Shown one piece after another: positions 43,841 through 51,864 of a stretch of DNA of 64,000 nt; position 1 is the stretch's first letter, and every line of letters begins with the position of its first letter. The notes below the pieces were generated by a model that worked only from the letters and a program-made list of their open reading frames with translations, ran no database searches and had not been told where the DNA came from. Source of the DNA: Candidatus Neptunochlamydia vexilliferae (GTDB lineage Bacteria; Chlamydiota; Chlamydiia; Chlamydiales; Simkaniaceae); contig NZ_JAAEJV010000002.1 in the NCBI RefSeq assembly GCF_015356785.1, forward strand, positions 33,948-97,947. The letters run 5' to 3'. Position numbers and translations under genes: made by a program.

Positions 43841-44738
43841 GCGTATCTCTTTCAGTGCTGCGGAACTTTTAGCCGCAGCCGTTTTAGATTATATCCCAAA
43901 GGCCACGTTAGTTCAAGGGGGAGGGGATGCCCAACCTTTTTATTATGACTTTATCTTTGGAGCCCCTTTTTCCGAAGAGATGCTTCCCTTAATCGAGGAG
44001 CGGATGCGCGCGCTTGCCTCCAAAAAACTCCCCCTAGAAGTGAAAGAGATGGTTCCCTTTAGTGGGGCCGAGTTTCTCCGTCATCAAAAGCACCACCACC
44101 GCGCCAAGCGGGCCAAGAAAGCTTCCACCCCACTCGTGCAGATCTTATACATGGGGGAGTTTGTCGACTATGTCCCTTTTGAGCTCGTTAAAAATACCCA
44201 AGAGATCCCCCTTTTCAAACTCACGAGGGTAGAAAAACGGCCCGACCTTGAGGGGAAAGAGGTCTACCGGATCGTCGGGCTCATTGCCGAGACCAAGAAA
44301 GAGCTTAAAGCCCTTGCCAAACAAAGGTTTGAAGATCCTCTAGAGGCTGGGGAAAAGAAAGGTTTTTTTCTTGCCGAGCGAAGGCGCAATGGGGATGGCG
44401 AGGAGGAAGAAAAAATTTACTGGAAGGCTAAAGGAGAAGCGCTCATCCACACCCTTTATAAAGAGTGGCGCGCGGCCCGCTTAAAAGAAGGTTTTGAGCT
44501 CGTGGTGACCCCCGATCAAGACCATCAGGCTCTGTGCACACGGTCTGGCGCCTTTGCGGAGTGGCATTTCCCTATGAGCACCCTCACGATTTGCTGTCTC
44601 AAAAAAGAGTTAGAAGCGGCAAAAAAAAGATTGGAAGCTCCCTTCGAAGTGGTCAAAAAAGGAGAACTTTATATTCTCATAAAAAAGATGTCGCAAAAAA
44701 AAGAGTTATTCTGTAGAATGGCTCCTTACGCTAATTAG
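43839..44738 (+). CDS. Threonyl-tRNA synthetase-derived paralogue lacking the catalytic core
   Basis: 299 residues that align by eye with the N2 editing domain and the start of the class II part of ThrRS: FSAAELLAAAVLDYIP then QPFYYDFIFG (ThrRS: HSxAHLLAxAV...GFYYDF), EVYRIVGLIAETKKELKALA, and IYWKAKGEALIHTLYKEW with ELVVTPDQD. The two His of the editing HxxxH motif are Phe and Glu here, and class II motifs 2 and 3 are absent, so neither editing nor aminoacylation is expected. Possibly a regulatory or RNA-binding paralogue. It lies 12 bp before infC in a translation-gene operon. Confidence 0.65.
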   Translation: MRISFSAAELLAAAVLDYIPKATLVQGGGDAQPFYYDFIFGAPFSEEMLPLIEERMRALASKKLPLEVKEMVPFSGAEFLRHQKHHHRAKRAKKASTPLVQILYMGEFVDYVPFELVKNTQEIPLFKLTRVEKRPDLEGKEVYRIVGLIAETKKELKALAKQRFEDPLEAGEKKGFFLAERRRNGDGEEEEKIYWKAKGEALIHTLYKEWRAARLKEGFELVVTPDQDHQALCTRSGAFAEWHFPMSTLTICCLKKELEAAKKRLEAPFEVVKKGELYILIKKMSQKKELFCRMAPYAN

Positions 44739-44750
44739 GACGAAAAAGCA

Positions 44751-45260
44751 TTGAGAACTAACAAAGAAATCCGGGCGCCAAAGCTGCGACTGATCGGAAA
44801 AGATGGAAAGCAAATCGGTGTTGTGACCAACTCTGATGCCCAGAAGCAGGCTCAGCAAGCAGGGCTTGACCTTGTGGAGATTTCTCCCAATGCCGTCCCG
44901 CCCGTTTGTAAGATCATTGACTATGGGAAATTCCGCTACCAAATGACGAAAAAGGAGCGGGAGAGTAAGAAAGCGCAACACCAGGCGAAGCTCAAAGAGG
45001 TCAAGGTCAAGCCCAACATCGATGAACATGACTTGCAAGTAAAGATCAAGCGAGCAAGAGAATTTATCGAAAAGGGAAATAAGGTTCGCGTGACCTGTAT
45101 GTTCCGTGGGCGAGAAATGGCCCGCGTGGGGTTAGGGCAAGCTGTTGTAAGCCGTATTGTGGAAGAGCTCAGTGACATTGCGCAAACCGAATCGCCTCCT
45201 AGACAAATGGGGCGTAACTACAGCCTCGTTCTTGCCCCCGTAGGCAAAAAGAAAAACTAA
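44751..45260 (+). CDS. infC: Translation initiation factor IF-3
   Basis: 169 residues. N-terminal TNKEIRAPKLRLIGKDGKQIG and the hinge YGKFRYQMTKKERESKKAQ are diagnostic; the C-terminal half (VKIKRAREFIEKGNKVRVTC, FRGREMARVGLGQ) is the ribosome-binding domain. The start is TTG at 44751 with AGGA upstream. Rare start codons are typical of infC because IF-3 rejects them, giving autoregulation (family knowledge). First gene of infC-rpmI-rplT-pheS. Confidence 0.95.
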   Translation: MRTNKEIRAPKLRLIGKDGKQIGVVTNSDAQKQAQQAGLDLVEISPNAVPPVCKIIDYGKFRYQMTKKERESKKAQHQAKLKEVKVKPNIDEHDLQVKIKRAREFIEKGNKVRVTCMFRGREMARVGLGQAVVSRIVEELSDIAQTESPPRQMGRNYSLVLAPVGKKKN

Positions 45261-45280
45261 CATAAGTTTGGAGAATCATC

Positions 45281-45475
45281 GTGACGAAAATGAAAACAAA
45301 AAAAGCGATACGGAATCGCTTTAAGAAAACAGGAACCGGAAAGATCATGCGGACCAAGCAGGGACGGAGACACATTCTGACCAAGAAGACTTCGAAGAAG
45401 AAGCGGCAGCTGAAGAAGCAGACCGTAATGAGCGAGTCTTACGCTAAGAAATACAAGCGTCTTGCTTGCATGTAA
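45281..45475 (+). CDS. rpmI: Ribosomal protein L35
   Basis: 64 residues, strongly basic: MKTKKAIRNRFKKTGTGKI and the L35 segment RRHILTKKTSKKKRQL. GTG at 45281 is a reasonable start; ATG four codons later (MKTKK) is the alternative and matches many L35 N-termini better. Between infC and rplT. Confidence 0.95.
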   Translation: MTKMKTKKAIRNRFKKTGTGKIMRTKQGRRHILTKKTSKKKRQLKKQTVMSESYAKKYKRLACM

Positions 45476-45505
45476 CCGCAAAAAGAATTAGGAGAATAAA
45501 GAGTT

Positions 45506-45865
45506 ATGGTAAGAGCAAGAAATACAGTTGCTTCAAGAAAGCGGCGCAAAAGACTACTTAAGCGAGCGAAAGGGTTTAGTGGAGATCGGAAGAACCACGT
45601 CCGCCTCAGCTCAGATGCGGTGATGAAGGCGCTAGCCTTTAGCACAATGCACCGGAAGAAGAAGAAAGGGGACTTCCGTCGCCTTTGGATTACCCGGATT
45701 GGGGTTGCAGCAAAAGCGCAGGGGATTTCCTACAGTCGCCTGATCAATGGACTGACCAAAGCAGGATGTCAGATCAACAGGAAGATGCTTTCGGACATCG
45801 CGATCCGCGATCCCCAGAGCTTCGCCGCTTTCGCTGACACTGCCAAGCAAGCACTAGCGTCGTGA
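45506..45865 (+). CDS. rplT: Ribosomal protein L20
   Basis: 119 residues: RARNTVASRKRRKRLLKRAK, then GFSGDRKNHVRLSSDAVMKA and RRLWITRIGVAAKAQGISYS, characteristic of L20. In many bacteria L20 represses this operon by binding its leader RNA. RBS AGGAG. Overlaps pheS by 4 bp. Confidence 0.96.
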   Translation: MVRARNTVASRKRRKRLLKRAKGFSGDRKNHVRLSSDAVMKALAFSTMHRKKKKGDFRRLWITRIGVAAKAQGISYSRLINGLTKAGCQINRKMLSDIAIRDPQSFAAFADTAKQALAS

Positions 45866-46884
45866 AAGAGCGGATCGAAGACCTTAGACAGTCATTCAAA
45901 AGTGAAATCGAAGAGATAGATAAGGTCAGAGATCTCGAAGCGCTCCGCATTAAATATCTTGGGAAGAAAAGTCCCATCCAAGCCCTTATGCAAGATCTCA
46001 GGAGCTGCTCTCAAGAAGAGCGTCCTGAGATGGGCAAGCTGATCAATACCCTCAAGCAAGAGGTCTCTCTAGAGATCGACGCCCACCACCAGACCCTTAA
46101 AGAGAAAGAGCTTTCCCTCCGTCTCACCCAGGAGAAAGTGGACGTCACTCTTCCAGGGCGTCGCCCTTTCCTCGGGAAGGAGCATCCCTTATCCCAAATG
46201 GAAGACGAAGTGATCGACATCCTCATCGGCATGGGGTTTTCGGTCCAAGAGTGTCCCGAGATCGAGTCTGAGTACTATAACTATGGGGGGCTTAACTATC
46301 CTCCCGACCATCCCGCACGCGACATGCAGGACACCTTTTACATTACCCCTGATATCCTCCTCCGCTCTCACACCACCTCGATTCAGCAACACATGATGGA
46401 AAACAGCACGCCCCCGATCCGGATCCTTGCAGCCGGCAAATGTTACCGGAACGAGACCATTACCGCCCGCTCACATGTTTTCTTCCACCAAATCGACACC
46501 CTCTACATCGACAAAGGGGTGACCTTTGCCGATCTTCTTGCCACCAAAGAAGAGTTTTATGCCAAGGTCTTCAAGCGGAAGATTGAGCTACGGGTTCGTC
46601 CCAGCTATTTTCCTTTCGTTGAGCCCGGCATGGAAGTGGACATTAAGTGTACCGCGTGCGGCGGAAGTGGCTGCCAACTCTGCAAACACACTGGTTGGCT
46701 CGAAGTTGCAGGAGCGGGGATGGTCCACCCCAACGTCCTCAAAGCAGGGGGAATCGATCCCGAAGTCTACTCCGGCTACGCCTGGGGTGGGGGAATCGAG
46801 CGTCTCTTCATGCTCCGACATGGCATCAGTGACATCCGCCTCTTCACCGAAAACGATACCCGTTTTCTCTCTCAATTTGCATAA
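45862..46884 (+). CDS. pheS: Phenylalanyl-tRNA synthetase alpha subunit
   Basis: 340 residues starting at GTG 45862, overlapping rplT. N-terminal coiled coil, then class II motifs: [34 protein letters not shown] (motif 2 entry), [20 protein letters not shown], and [20 protein letters not shown] (motif 3). A Cys cluster [17 protein letters not shown] is present, a potential zinc-like site inserted before [10 protein letters not shown], seen in some PheS. The beta subunit is not adjacent. Confidence 0.95.
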   Translation: MKERIEDLRQSFKSEIEEIDKVRDLEALRIKYLGKKSPIQALMQDLRSCSQEERPEMGKLINTLKQEVSLEIDAHHQTLKEKELSLRLTQEKVDVTLPGRRPFLGKEHPLSQMEDEVIDILIGMGFSVQECPEIESEYYNYGGLNYPPDHPARDMQDTFYITPDILLRSHTTSIQQHMMENSTPPIRILAAGKCYRNETITARSHVFFHQIDTLYIDKGVTFADLLATKEEFYAKVFKRKIELRVRPSYFPFVEPGMEVDIKCTACGGSGCQLCKHTGWLEVAGAGMVHPNVLKAGGIDPEVYSGYAWGGGIERLFMLRHGISDIRLFTENDTRFLSQFA

Positions 46885-46889
46885 TCCTC

Positions 46890-46919
46890 TTGCCAATAAG
46901 AGCTCATAAAATGTATAGT
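46890..46919 (+). promoter_or_regulatory. Candidate promoter of tRNA-Ser
   Basis: TTGCCA (46890-46895), 18-bp spacer, TATAGT (46914-46919), ending 19 bp before the tRNA-Ser 5' end. Overlaps a small CTCTT/AAGAG hairpin just after pheS. Confidence 0.55.
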
Positions 46920-46938
46920 GCTAATTTCTAAATGATTT

Positions 46939-47023
46939 GGAAGAGTGGCAGAGTGGCCGAATGCGTCTGTCTTGAAAACAGAAGTGCCGCAAGGTACCGG
47001 GGGTTCGAATCCCTCCTCTTCCG
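46939..47023 (+). tRNA. tRNA-Ser (TGA)
   Basis: 85-nt class II tRNA: acceptor GGAAGAG/CTCTTCC, D arm with GGCAGAGTGGCCGAATGC, anticodon loop CTTGAAA (anticodon TGA), long variable arm GTGCCGCAAGGTACC, T arm GGGGGTTCGAATCCCTC, discriminator G. CCA not encoded. Confidence 0.96.
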
Positions 47024-47268
47024 AATTTTTCCAAAAATTCGAAGTGGGGGATTAAAACTTTTTTTTATAGGGGTTCATCGATCACAAGAGTGGGGTTTTA
47101 CAAAAAAAAATTTATTTCTTGAAACAATATTAATCAATGCCTTACACTGTCATCTTTGAACACTGATGAGCCGACTCAGGTCGGACTCTTGGGAAAATTT
47201 ATGTACTTTTTGCCCAGAGTGGGTAATGTACGAAAAACTAACAAAAAACTAAATTCACGGAGGAATTT

Positions 47269-47811
47269 ATGGCAACTTGCAAAAATATCGGGAATGCTGC
47301 TAATTGGTCAGCTTTCGTTGACTACAAAACTACAGGCCAAGACACACTAATTGGTGGTGTAGCCTTGGGCTTTATATGCCTTCTTGGGAAAAAACTTGAC
47401 GTTGTCAAGCTTCCTAAGCTAGACCTTAATGTGTCTCAAGCAATCCTTGGGACGCTTCTCTCTTATAGCGGATCTGTCGGTATTCGTCAAGCCTTCTTCA
47501 CTGAAAATAAAGAAGCAGGCGACACCAACAAAAAGAGCCCAATTTATAAAACTGCTGGGTTGGCGCTTATTCTTTTTGCTTTAACTTTAGGAACGCAATA
47601 TTCTAAAGTTAAGAGTCTGTTTGGAAATAAATTTGTAGCAACTCTGAATCGGGAATTTGCAATTTCTATGGGTATTGCAGGGGCTCTTACTGCTGTTACC
47701 GGTTATCTTACAAGAGAAAAGGTTAGCTCTGAAGACAGCCTGCCCTCCACCGGTAGTAACAGCAACGATAGCACCCCCAAACAAAAAGAAACCATCAGTA
47801 ACGACGACTAA
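47269..47811 (+). CDS. Small membrane protein, member of a local paralogue family
   Basis: 180 residues, RBS GGAGG. Helices near DTLIGGVALGFICLLG, AILGTLLSYSGSVGI, TAGLALILFALTLG and FAISMGIAGALTAVTGYL, then a hydrophilic Ser/Asn/Thr tail. The third-fourth helix layout (YKTAGLALILFALTLG ... REFAISMGIAGALTAV) resembles the gene at 48999-49397 (YETAFLAAIFFSTLF ... REAVPCAALVTAGAVF). Paired hydrophobic segments recall chlamydial inclusion-membrane proteins, but that is only architecture. Followed by a strong terminator. Confidence 0.6.
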   Translation: MATCKNIGNAANWSAFVDYKTTGQDTLIGGVALGFICLLGKKLDVVKLPKLDLNVSQAILGTLLSYSGSVGIRQAFFTENKEAGDTNKKSPIYKTAGLALILFALTLGTQYSKVKSLFGNKFVATLNREFAISMGIAGALTAVTGYLTREKVSSEDSLPSTGSNSNDSTPKQKETISNDD

Positions 47812-47840
47812 TCGTGCTGGAGTCAAACTCTTGTTTGATA

Positions 47841-47872
47841 ACGAGGTGGCAATCGCCACCTCGTTTTTTTTT
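47841..47872 (+). terminator. Intrinsic terminator
   Basis: Perfect 10-bp stem ACGAGGTGGC/GCCACCTCGT with loop AATC, running into nine T. It ends the transcript of the 180-residue membrane protein. The best intrinsic terminator in the window. Confidence 0.92.
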
Positions 47873-48066
47873 GCCACCAAAAAATGACGATCCCTTAGGT
47901 TTTGCTCTCGAAATTGAGGTTACTACTGTCAATGGCTTCAATTTTTTCATATCTGTCCAGAGAAAAAAATTCTCCTTTACTTTGGAGGGCGATATCTGCT
48001 AGAATCATTTCTGATTTTACTCTTGATAGACCCTTATAAAGCGGTCTGAGCTTTTAGGAGAGCAAC

Positions 48067-48513
48067 GTGGCATCATTACATTCCCCTACCAGCCCTTGTT
48101 ATTTAGGTGGTTCATGGATTCAAGGAGCGCAAGGTCTCGTAACCCACCTGTGTATAGATGCTGCTGCTGCGACGGTGGCTAGCATAGCCTTTCTCCTTAT
48201 ACGTGGAGTGGAAGATTTTTCTCCCGTCTTGTGTACAGCTCCAGCTACTGCGGTTGCTCTAGATGGGATGCATGCTATTACCCATATTTGGCTAGATAAG
48301 ACTGAGAATATCACCCTTCCATGGGCCTTAGCGGGTTTTGTGTTGTTTGGTTTTGTAACTTATCTCATTGCCGATGTTTCTTTGAATCATTGTCAGATCA
48401 AGCTCTCTAATAAACGGATTTGTCAATATAGCGCTATTGCATTTGTTGGAATCGCTCTGAATAATGGACTTATCTATTTATCAGCGCAAGGGGAGCAAAA
48501 TGGGACTGATTAA
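48067..48513 (+). CDS. Small membrane protein, first of a three-gene cluster
   Basis: 148 residues from GTG 48067 with TTAGGAG upstream. Helices near HLCIDAAAATVASIAFLLI, LPWALAGFVLFGFVTYLIA and ICQYSAIAFVGIALNNGLIYL. No family recognised. The overall spacing of helices resembles the other small membrane proteins from 47269 to 49397. Its last codons overlap the start of the next gene (ATG at 48500), implying one transcript. Confidence 0.55.
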   Translation: MASLHSPTSPCYLGGSWIQGAQGLVTHLCIDAAAATVASIAFLLIRGVEDFSPVLCTAPATAVALDGMHAITHIWLDKTENITLPWALAGFVLFGFVTYLIADVSLNHCQIKLSNKRICQYSAIAFVGIALNNGLIYLSAQGEQNGTD

Positions 48514-49008
48514 AGGTCTTTATTCTACCCCTCAAAAAAAGGGGGGGGGAGTACCAATGAGCCCCAAGGCAAGGCATTTGAACTTGGACAGTGGGGACAG
48601 TTTTTATTTGTTCATACAATGATTGTAATGGCAATCGAAGGGTTAGCGGTCTTAGCGATCAACCGCTGGAAGCAGAAAGAGGTGATCCCTCTTAATTTTG
48701 TAGCAGCCCATGCAGCGATCTCTGCTGGAATCTTCGCCAGTTGTATCGATGGGCGCACCTTTATGACTGGAAGGCGTATTCGCCGTTCTGAGTTTTCCTT
48801 TGGTTTGGGGAAGCCATTAGGACCCTTTATGATCACTTTTGTGATCACTTCCATTGCACTCCCTCTTGTGGCTCGCTTTGCCCCCGATTATGGCTTTACC
48901 TCTCCTTTAAGTACACGTAAGATCGCTTGTCTGGGAGTGGTGTCGTCACTCATTCATGGTCTCTTAGAATCAGGACCAGATCCAAGTATAGGGCGTATAT
49001 GGGAGTAG
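48500..49008 (+). CDS. Small membrane protein split by an A7G8 tract (frameshift or phase-variable)
   Basis: An ATG at 48500 follows a strong AAGGGGAG site and reads MGLIKGLYSTPQKKGGEYQ, then stops at 48561. The tract A7 (48534-48540) plus G8 (48541-48548) lies in this stretch. With seven G the frame joins TNEPQGKAFELGQWGQFLFV and continues through the 129-residue frame from 48619 (MIVMAIEGLAVLAIN...) to 49008, giving about 169 residues with helices FVAAHAAISAGIFAS, FMITFVITSIALPLVA and ACLGVVSSLIHGLLE. So as written the gene is OFF or needs slippage. A sequencing error in the homopolymer is the alternative. Confidence 0.6.
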
Positions 49009-49397
49009 TCATTCAAAAATTGGCTCTGCAAGGGGTGGGCACAACCCTTTTAGGGGGCGCTTTTGCTTATGTTGGAGCTCTAGGACTCCGAAAAGTCTCT
49101 TGGCTTCAACTAAAGATCCCTCGCTCCCATATCGGAATGGCGATGCTTGCAGGAGGACTCACCTCTGCAGCTGTCCGCATTCTCCTTGTTGATACTCCTG
49201 CGAGGGGAAATTTAAAAAAGATTAAGCTTTATGAAACCGCTTTTCTTGCTGCGATCTTCTTTTCTACTCTTTTCCTGATGCCGCGGATTGCTCCCCACTT
49301 TAAAGTGGAGACAATCATCACTAGAGAAGCCGTTCCTTGCGCCGCTTTGGTGACTGCAGGAGCGGTTTTTGCCTATCTCTTTACCAGTTCTTCTTAG
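48999..49397 (+). CDS. Small membrane protein, last of the cluster
   Basis: 132 residues from the ATG at 48999, which overlaps the preceding stop (ATGGGAGTAG). Helices near GTTLLGGAFAYVGALGL, GMAMLAGGLTSAAVRILLV, TAFLAAIFFSTLFLMP and CAALVTAGAVFAYLF. Similar in its second half to the protein at 47269-47811. The stop codon TAG lies in the first bases of the family 2 palindrome at 49394. Confidence 0.6.
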   Translation: MGVVIQKLALQGVGTTLLGGAFAYVGALGLRKVSWLQLKIPRSHIGMAMLAGGLTSAAVRILLVDTPARGNLKKIKLYETAFLAAIFFSTLFLMPRIAPHFKVETIITREAVPCAALVTAGAVFAYLFTSSS

Positions 49398-49552
49398 GAC
49401 CGGTAAAGAAATAACTTCTCAATCTTAAGCGCCATATCATCTTCATCTACTTTGTTGCAAATTCTTGTAAACTAACAAGTTTACTTCGAATTTGCGCTGT
49501 GTAGCTGAAACGCTATGACACTTAAGATCAGAAATTTATTTACCGGTCCTTA
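49394..49552. repeat. Family 2 palindromic element, copy 1
   Basis: 159 bp. Ends TTAGGACCGGTAAAGAAAT and, from the other side, TAAGGACCGGTAAATAAAT. The centre is a perfect hairpin GTAAACT-AACA-AGTTTAC. It lies between convergent genes and contains both stop codons in its ends. The second copy is at 54496-54658; the middle about 85 bp are similar (CATCTTCATCTRCTTTGTTG), the arms are not, but pair within each copy. Confidence 0.8.
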
Positions 49553-50265
49553 GGGTTATGCGCCACTAAGTGCAACTTGTGCTCAAAGAAGGAGTAAACC
49601 GCCACAAGGCGGGAGACGAGGATCGCAATGTAGAATTGCCCGATGATCCCCTCTAGAATCGCGCAGGTCTGAGCCACATCTTTGATCGCTAAGATATCCC
49701 CATACCCAATGCAGAGAAGGGTCACAAAGCTAAAGTACATCATCTCAGAGAGATAGTGGCTATGGGTGATCAGGGTGGGGTCGATATTGGCGAAGTAAAA
49801 GGAGCCAGGGGTAATCAGATCGACAAAGAAGTAGGCAAAGGAAAACCCGAAAGCGACCATAAAGTAGGCGCAGACAACGCCGATGAGGGTCTCCATCTTC
49901 ACCCGGGCATTGAGAACCACTCGCTTAATGATCGAGCCGGTGATGATAAAGACAAAGACAATGGTGAGAAAAAGAAAGGGGAGGGCGAGGATTTTTGTGT
50001 TGAAGATCAGGTTAAGCCATTGAAAGACAAGGGCGGGAACGGCGATACAGCTGGCAACGATCTTGGTTTTCTTCGAGTGGTTGCAGTTGAGGGTGGCGGC
50101 AACGAAAACAGCAAACAAAAAGAGCTGCCAGATAGCGAGATAGAGGGTTCCCCGGTCGTAGGGGCGGAAGATAAAGAGGAGAATAAGAGAGATCAGAAGG
50201 AGGTTAAAGTGGCCTCCGCCAATCTTCATACACTTTTGGTAATACCGGTCGAAAAATCCTTTCAT
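49540..50265 (-). CDS. Potassium-channel-like membrane protein
   Basis: 241 residues with about six helices. Near the C-terminus a pore loop reads SFVTLLCIGYGDILAI, containing the TxxxxGYGD selectivity filter, followed by the last helix (ILEGIIGQFYIAILVSRLVAVY). The first helices (LLLISLILLFIF, FLFAVFVAATLN, CIAVPALVFQWLNLIF, LALPFLFLTIVFVFIITG) lack the Arg-rich S4 of voltage-gated channels, so a simple ion-channel (Ion_trans_2) protein is likely. The last three codons and stop lie within the family 2 element. Confidence 0.75.
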   Translation of the reverse strand: MKGFFDRYYQKCMKIGGGHFNLLLISLILLFIFRPYDRGTLYLAIWQLFLFAVFVAATLNCNHSKKTKIVASCIAVPALVFQWLNLIFNTKILALPFLFLTIVFVFIITGSIIKRVVLNARVKMETLIGVVCAYFMVAFGFSFAYFFVDLITPGSFYFANIDPTLITHSHYLSEMMYFSFVTLLCIGYGDILAIKDVAQTCAILEGIIGQFYIAILVSRLVAVYSFFEHKLHLVAHNPKDR

Positions 50266-50375
50266 ATTTTTCTATATCTGTGATTGAAGGGTTTGGATCA
50301 AGAAAAAATTATTTTTCTTGAAGAAGAAGGGATTTCATGCAAAGCTAAAACAGGGAACTGCAAAAGAGGGGAGTT

Positions 50376-50427
50376 ATATACCCAAACAAGTTCAAGAGTT
50401 GGTTCTTGAACTTGTTTGGGTATATAT
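50376..50427. repeat. Perfect 23-bp hairpin, TATACCCAAA family copy 2
   Basis: TATATACCCAAACAAGTTCA continuing AGA, loop GTTGGT, then the exact reverse complement (50405-50427). The outer arm matches the hairpin at 22124-22159, while the inner arms differ and still pair. Lies upstream of the potassium-channel gene. Confidence 0.8.
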
Positions 50428-50476
50428 GGCTGCAAGCTAGGAACCTACACCATGGGATAATCCTTTTCTAGGAGGG

Positions 50477-50608
50477 ATGTCAAAGCTCAAGAAAGAGCTT
50501 TCAAGCTCTTTAGAAACATTCATTTACACTTTTGAGCATGACCACCAAGGTAGGCCTTATTCACCTTTACAGGTAAAAAGTTCGCACATTTATCGGTGGT
50601 ATATGTAA
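50477..50608 (+). CDS. Possible 43-residue protein
   Basis: ATG directly after AGGAGGG (spacing too short for a good ribosome site); product begins MSKLKKELSSSLETFIYTFE and contains HDHQGRPYSPLQVKSSHIYRW. A perfect AAAGAGCTT/AAGCTCTTT hairpin lies in it. No homologue recognised; could be a remnant. Confidence 0.2.
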   Translation: MSKLKKELSSSLETFIYTFEHDHQGRPYSPLQVKSSHIYRWYM

Positions 50609-50640
50609 GAAAGATACGTCGGGGGCAAGCCCCCCGTTGC

Positions 50641-50897
50641 CCCCTTGAAGCCGTGGACACTTCACGACGCAGCTTTTCTTCGCCTTCGGCTCTGAAGCTG
50701 CGTAGGTTCAGTGTTTTTTTTTGTTAAGCTGAAAGTCAAACCAAAGCGAATATGGTAAGTGGCTAAAAAACTGAAAAAAGGAGACTTACTGCTTGGTAAA
50801 AGATGAGCGAGGTTTTCTAAAAAAAATCTTTCCAGCGAACGGACATGGCTTCGGAGCCGAAGGCGAAGAAAAGCCATGCGGTGAGCTGTCCGCGACT
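50641..50897. repeat. Family 3 inverted pair of REP-like units
   Basis: Two units of about 65 bp face each other: 50647-50713 and 50832-50897 (reverse). Each contains an internal hairpin: CGCAGCTT...AAGCTGCG in the first and CATGGCTT...GAAGCCATG in the second, around TTCTTCGCCTTCGGCTC, whose GCCTTCGGC could form a UUCG-type loop. A third and fourth unit are at 54140-54292. Just upstream, GGGGGCAA/TTGCCCCC (50621-50643) is a further hairpin. Confidence 0.7.
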
Positions 50898-50958
50898 GTC
50901 GTGCTTATGCCTTTGGTGGGGGAGACCCCAAGAAAGTGATCGGCGATCTGATCAAACT

Positions 50959-51254
50959 CAGGCAAGATCTGGAGTAGAGGTGTTTGAAGCAGGGGATCCT
51001 AAAGAGCTATTGAAGGGGAAGGTGCAAGCCTTTCTGCAAGATTTTGAGGGTTCGGAAGATAGCGAAGAGGCGGTGAAAACCCTCCTCTCTATGTGCGGGA
51101 TGAGCTCCTCAATGGAGCCCATGAAGTAGGGGGAGCTGTGCACATAGGGGTGAAGACCTTAATGAATGTGTGTGAGGATTATGCTGGTGGCAGGAGCCTT
51201 CTCGATAGGGTCTGCCAAGAGGCGAAAGAAATCCGTATTCAACTCGACTTATAA
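50959..51254 (+). pseudogene. Degraded coding remnants before the CBS gene
   Basis: Coding-like pieces in different frames: VFEAGDPKELLKGKVQAFLQ continuing to SSSMEPMK-stop (to 51129), and TLMNVCEDYAGGRSLLDRVC to IRIQLDL-stop (51162-51254). They suggest a broken gene adjoining the family 3 repeats; the original identity is not recognised. Confidence 0.3.
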
Positions 51255-51278
51255 CTTAAAAAGTATTAATGTGGTCTT

Positions 51279-51839
51279 ATGTTTTTTGTGAATAATGTCT
51301 ATGGAGGGCGAGAGCCCTACCGCGTCCAACCCATTGAAAGGGATCGTTCTAAGGATGACCGTCCCCGCCAGCAGTTTCAAGATGAGGATGAGGAAGAGAC
51401 CCGGGAAAACTTTCTGAAGGCGAGCAAAAAGCTCTATAAGAAAAAATCGGTCGTGACAATTGCTGAAATCATGAGCAAGAAGCTGGTCGAGCTTGAAGAG
51501 GGGCTGTCTCTTAAAGAGGCGTGGGAGCGGATCAAAGGTCATAAAATCAAACACTTTCCCTTGGTCAACTCAGAAGGAAAACTTTTAGGGATGCTCACAG
51601 AAGGGGAAATCCTTCGGGAGCTCCAAGAGGGGGGAAAGAAAACCTTAAAAGAGCTCGTCTCTGAGCACACCCTGTGTGCCGATCCAGAAACAGAAGTTTC
51701 CGAGGCGATTCAAGTTTTCACTGATCATAGTATTGAGGCGGTTCCCGTTGTCGATGCCAAAGAAAAAGTTGTCGGGATCCTGACCCAGAACGAACTTCTC
51801 CAGACAATGATTAAAATGACCCATATTTTCCCTAAATAA
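51279..51839 (+). CDS. Tandem CBS-domain protein
   Basis: 186 residues. A polar N-terminus rich in Asp/Glu/Arg (about 1-55) is followed by two CBS domains: IAEIMSKKLVELEEGLSLKE to HFPLVNSEGKLLGMLTEGEI, and LVSEHTLCADPETEVSEAIQ to AVPVVDAKEKVVGILTQNEL. CBS pairs bind adenosyl ligands and regulate partner proteins; no partner domain is fused. Ends 26 bp before the MFS transporter and may be cotranscribed with it. Confidence 0.85.
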   Translation: MFFVNNVYGGREPYRVQPIERDRSKDDRPRQQFQDEDEEETRENFLKASKKLYKKKSVVTIAEIMSKKLVELEEGLSLKEAWERIKGHKIKHFPLVNSEGKLLGMLTEGEILRELQEGGKKTLKELVSEHTLCADPETEVSEAIQVFTDHSIEAVPVVDAKEKVVGILTQNELLQTMIKMTHIFPK

Positions 51840-51864
51840 TCGCTAAATGTGATATAAGTCGGGG

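Noticed and set aside
46932..47159. Reading frame over tRNA-Ser
   Set aside because: It translates the tRNA itself; the cloverleaf is unambiguous.
50845..51129. 94-codon frame before the CBS gene
   Set aside because: Its first 40 codons are translated palindrome; only the distal part looks coding, listed as a remnant.
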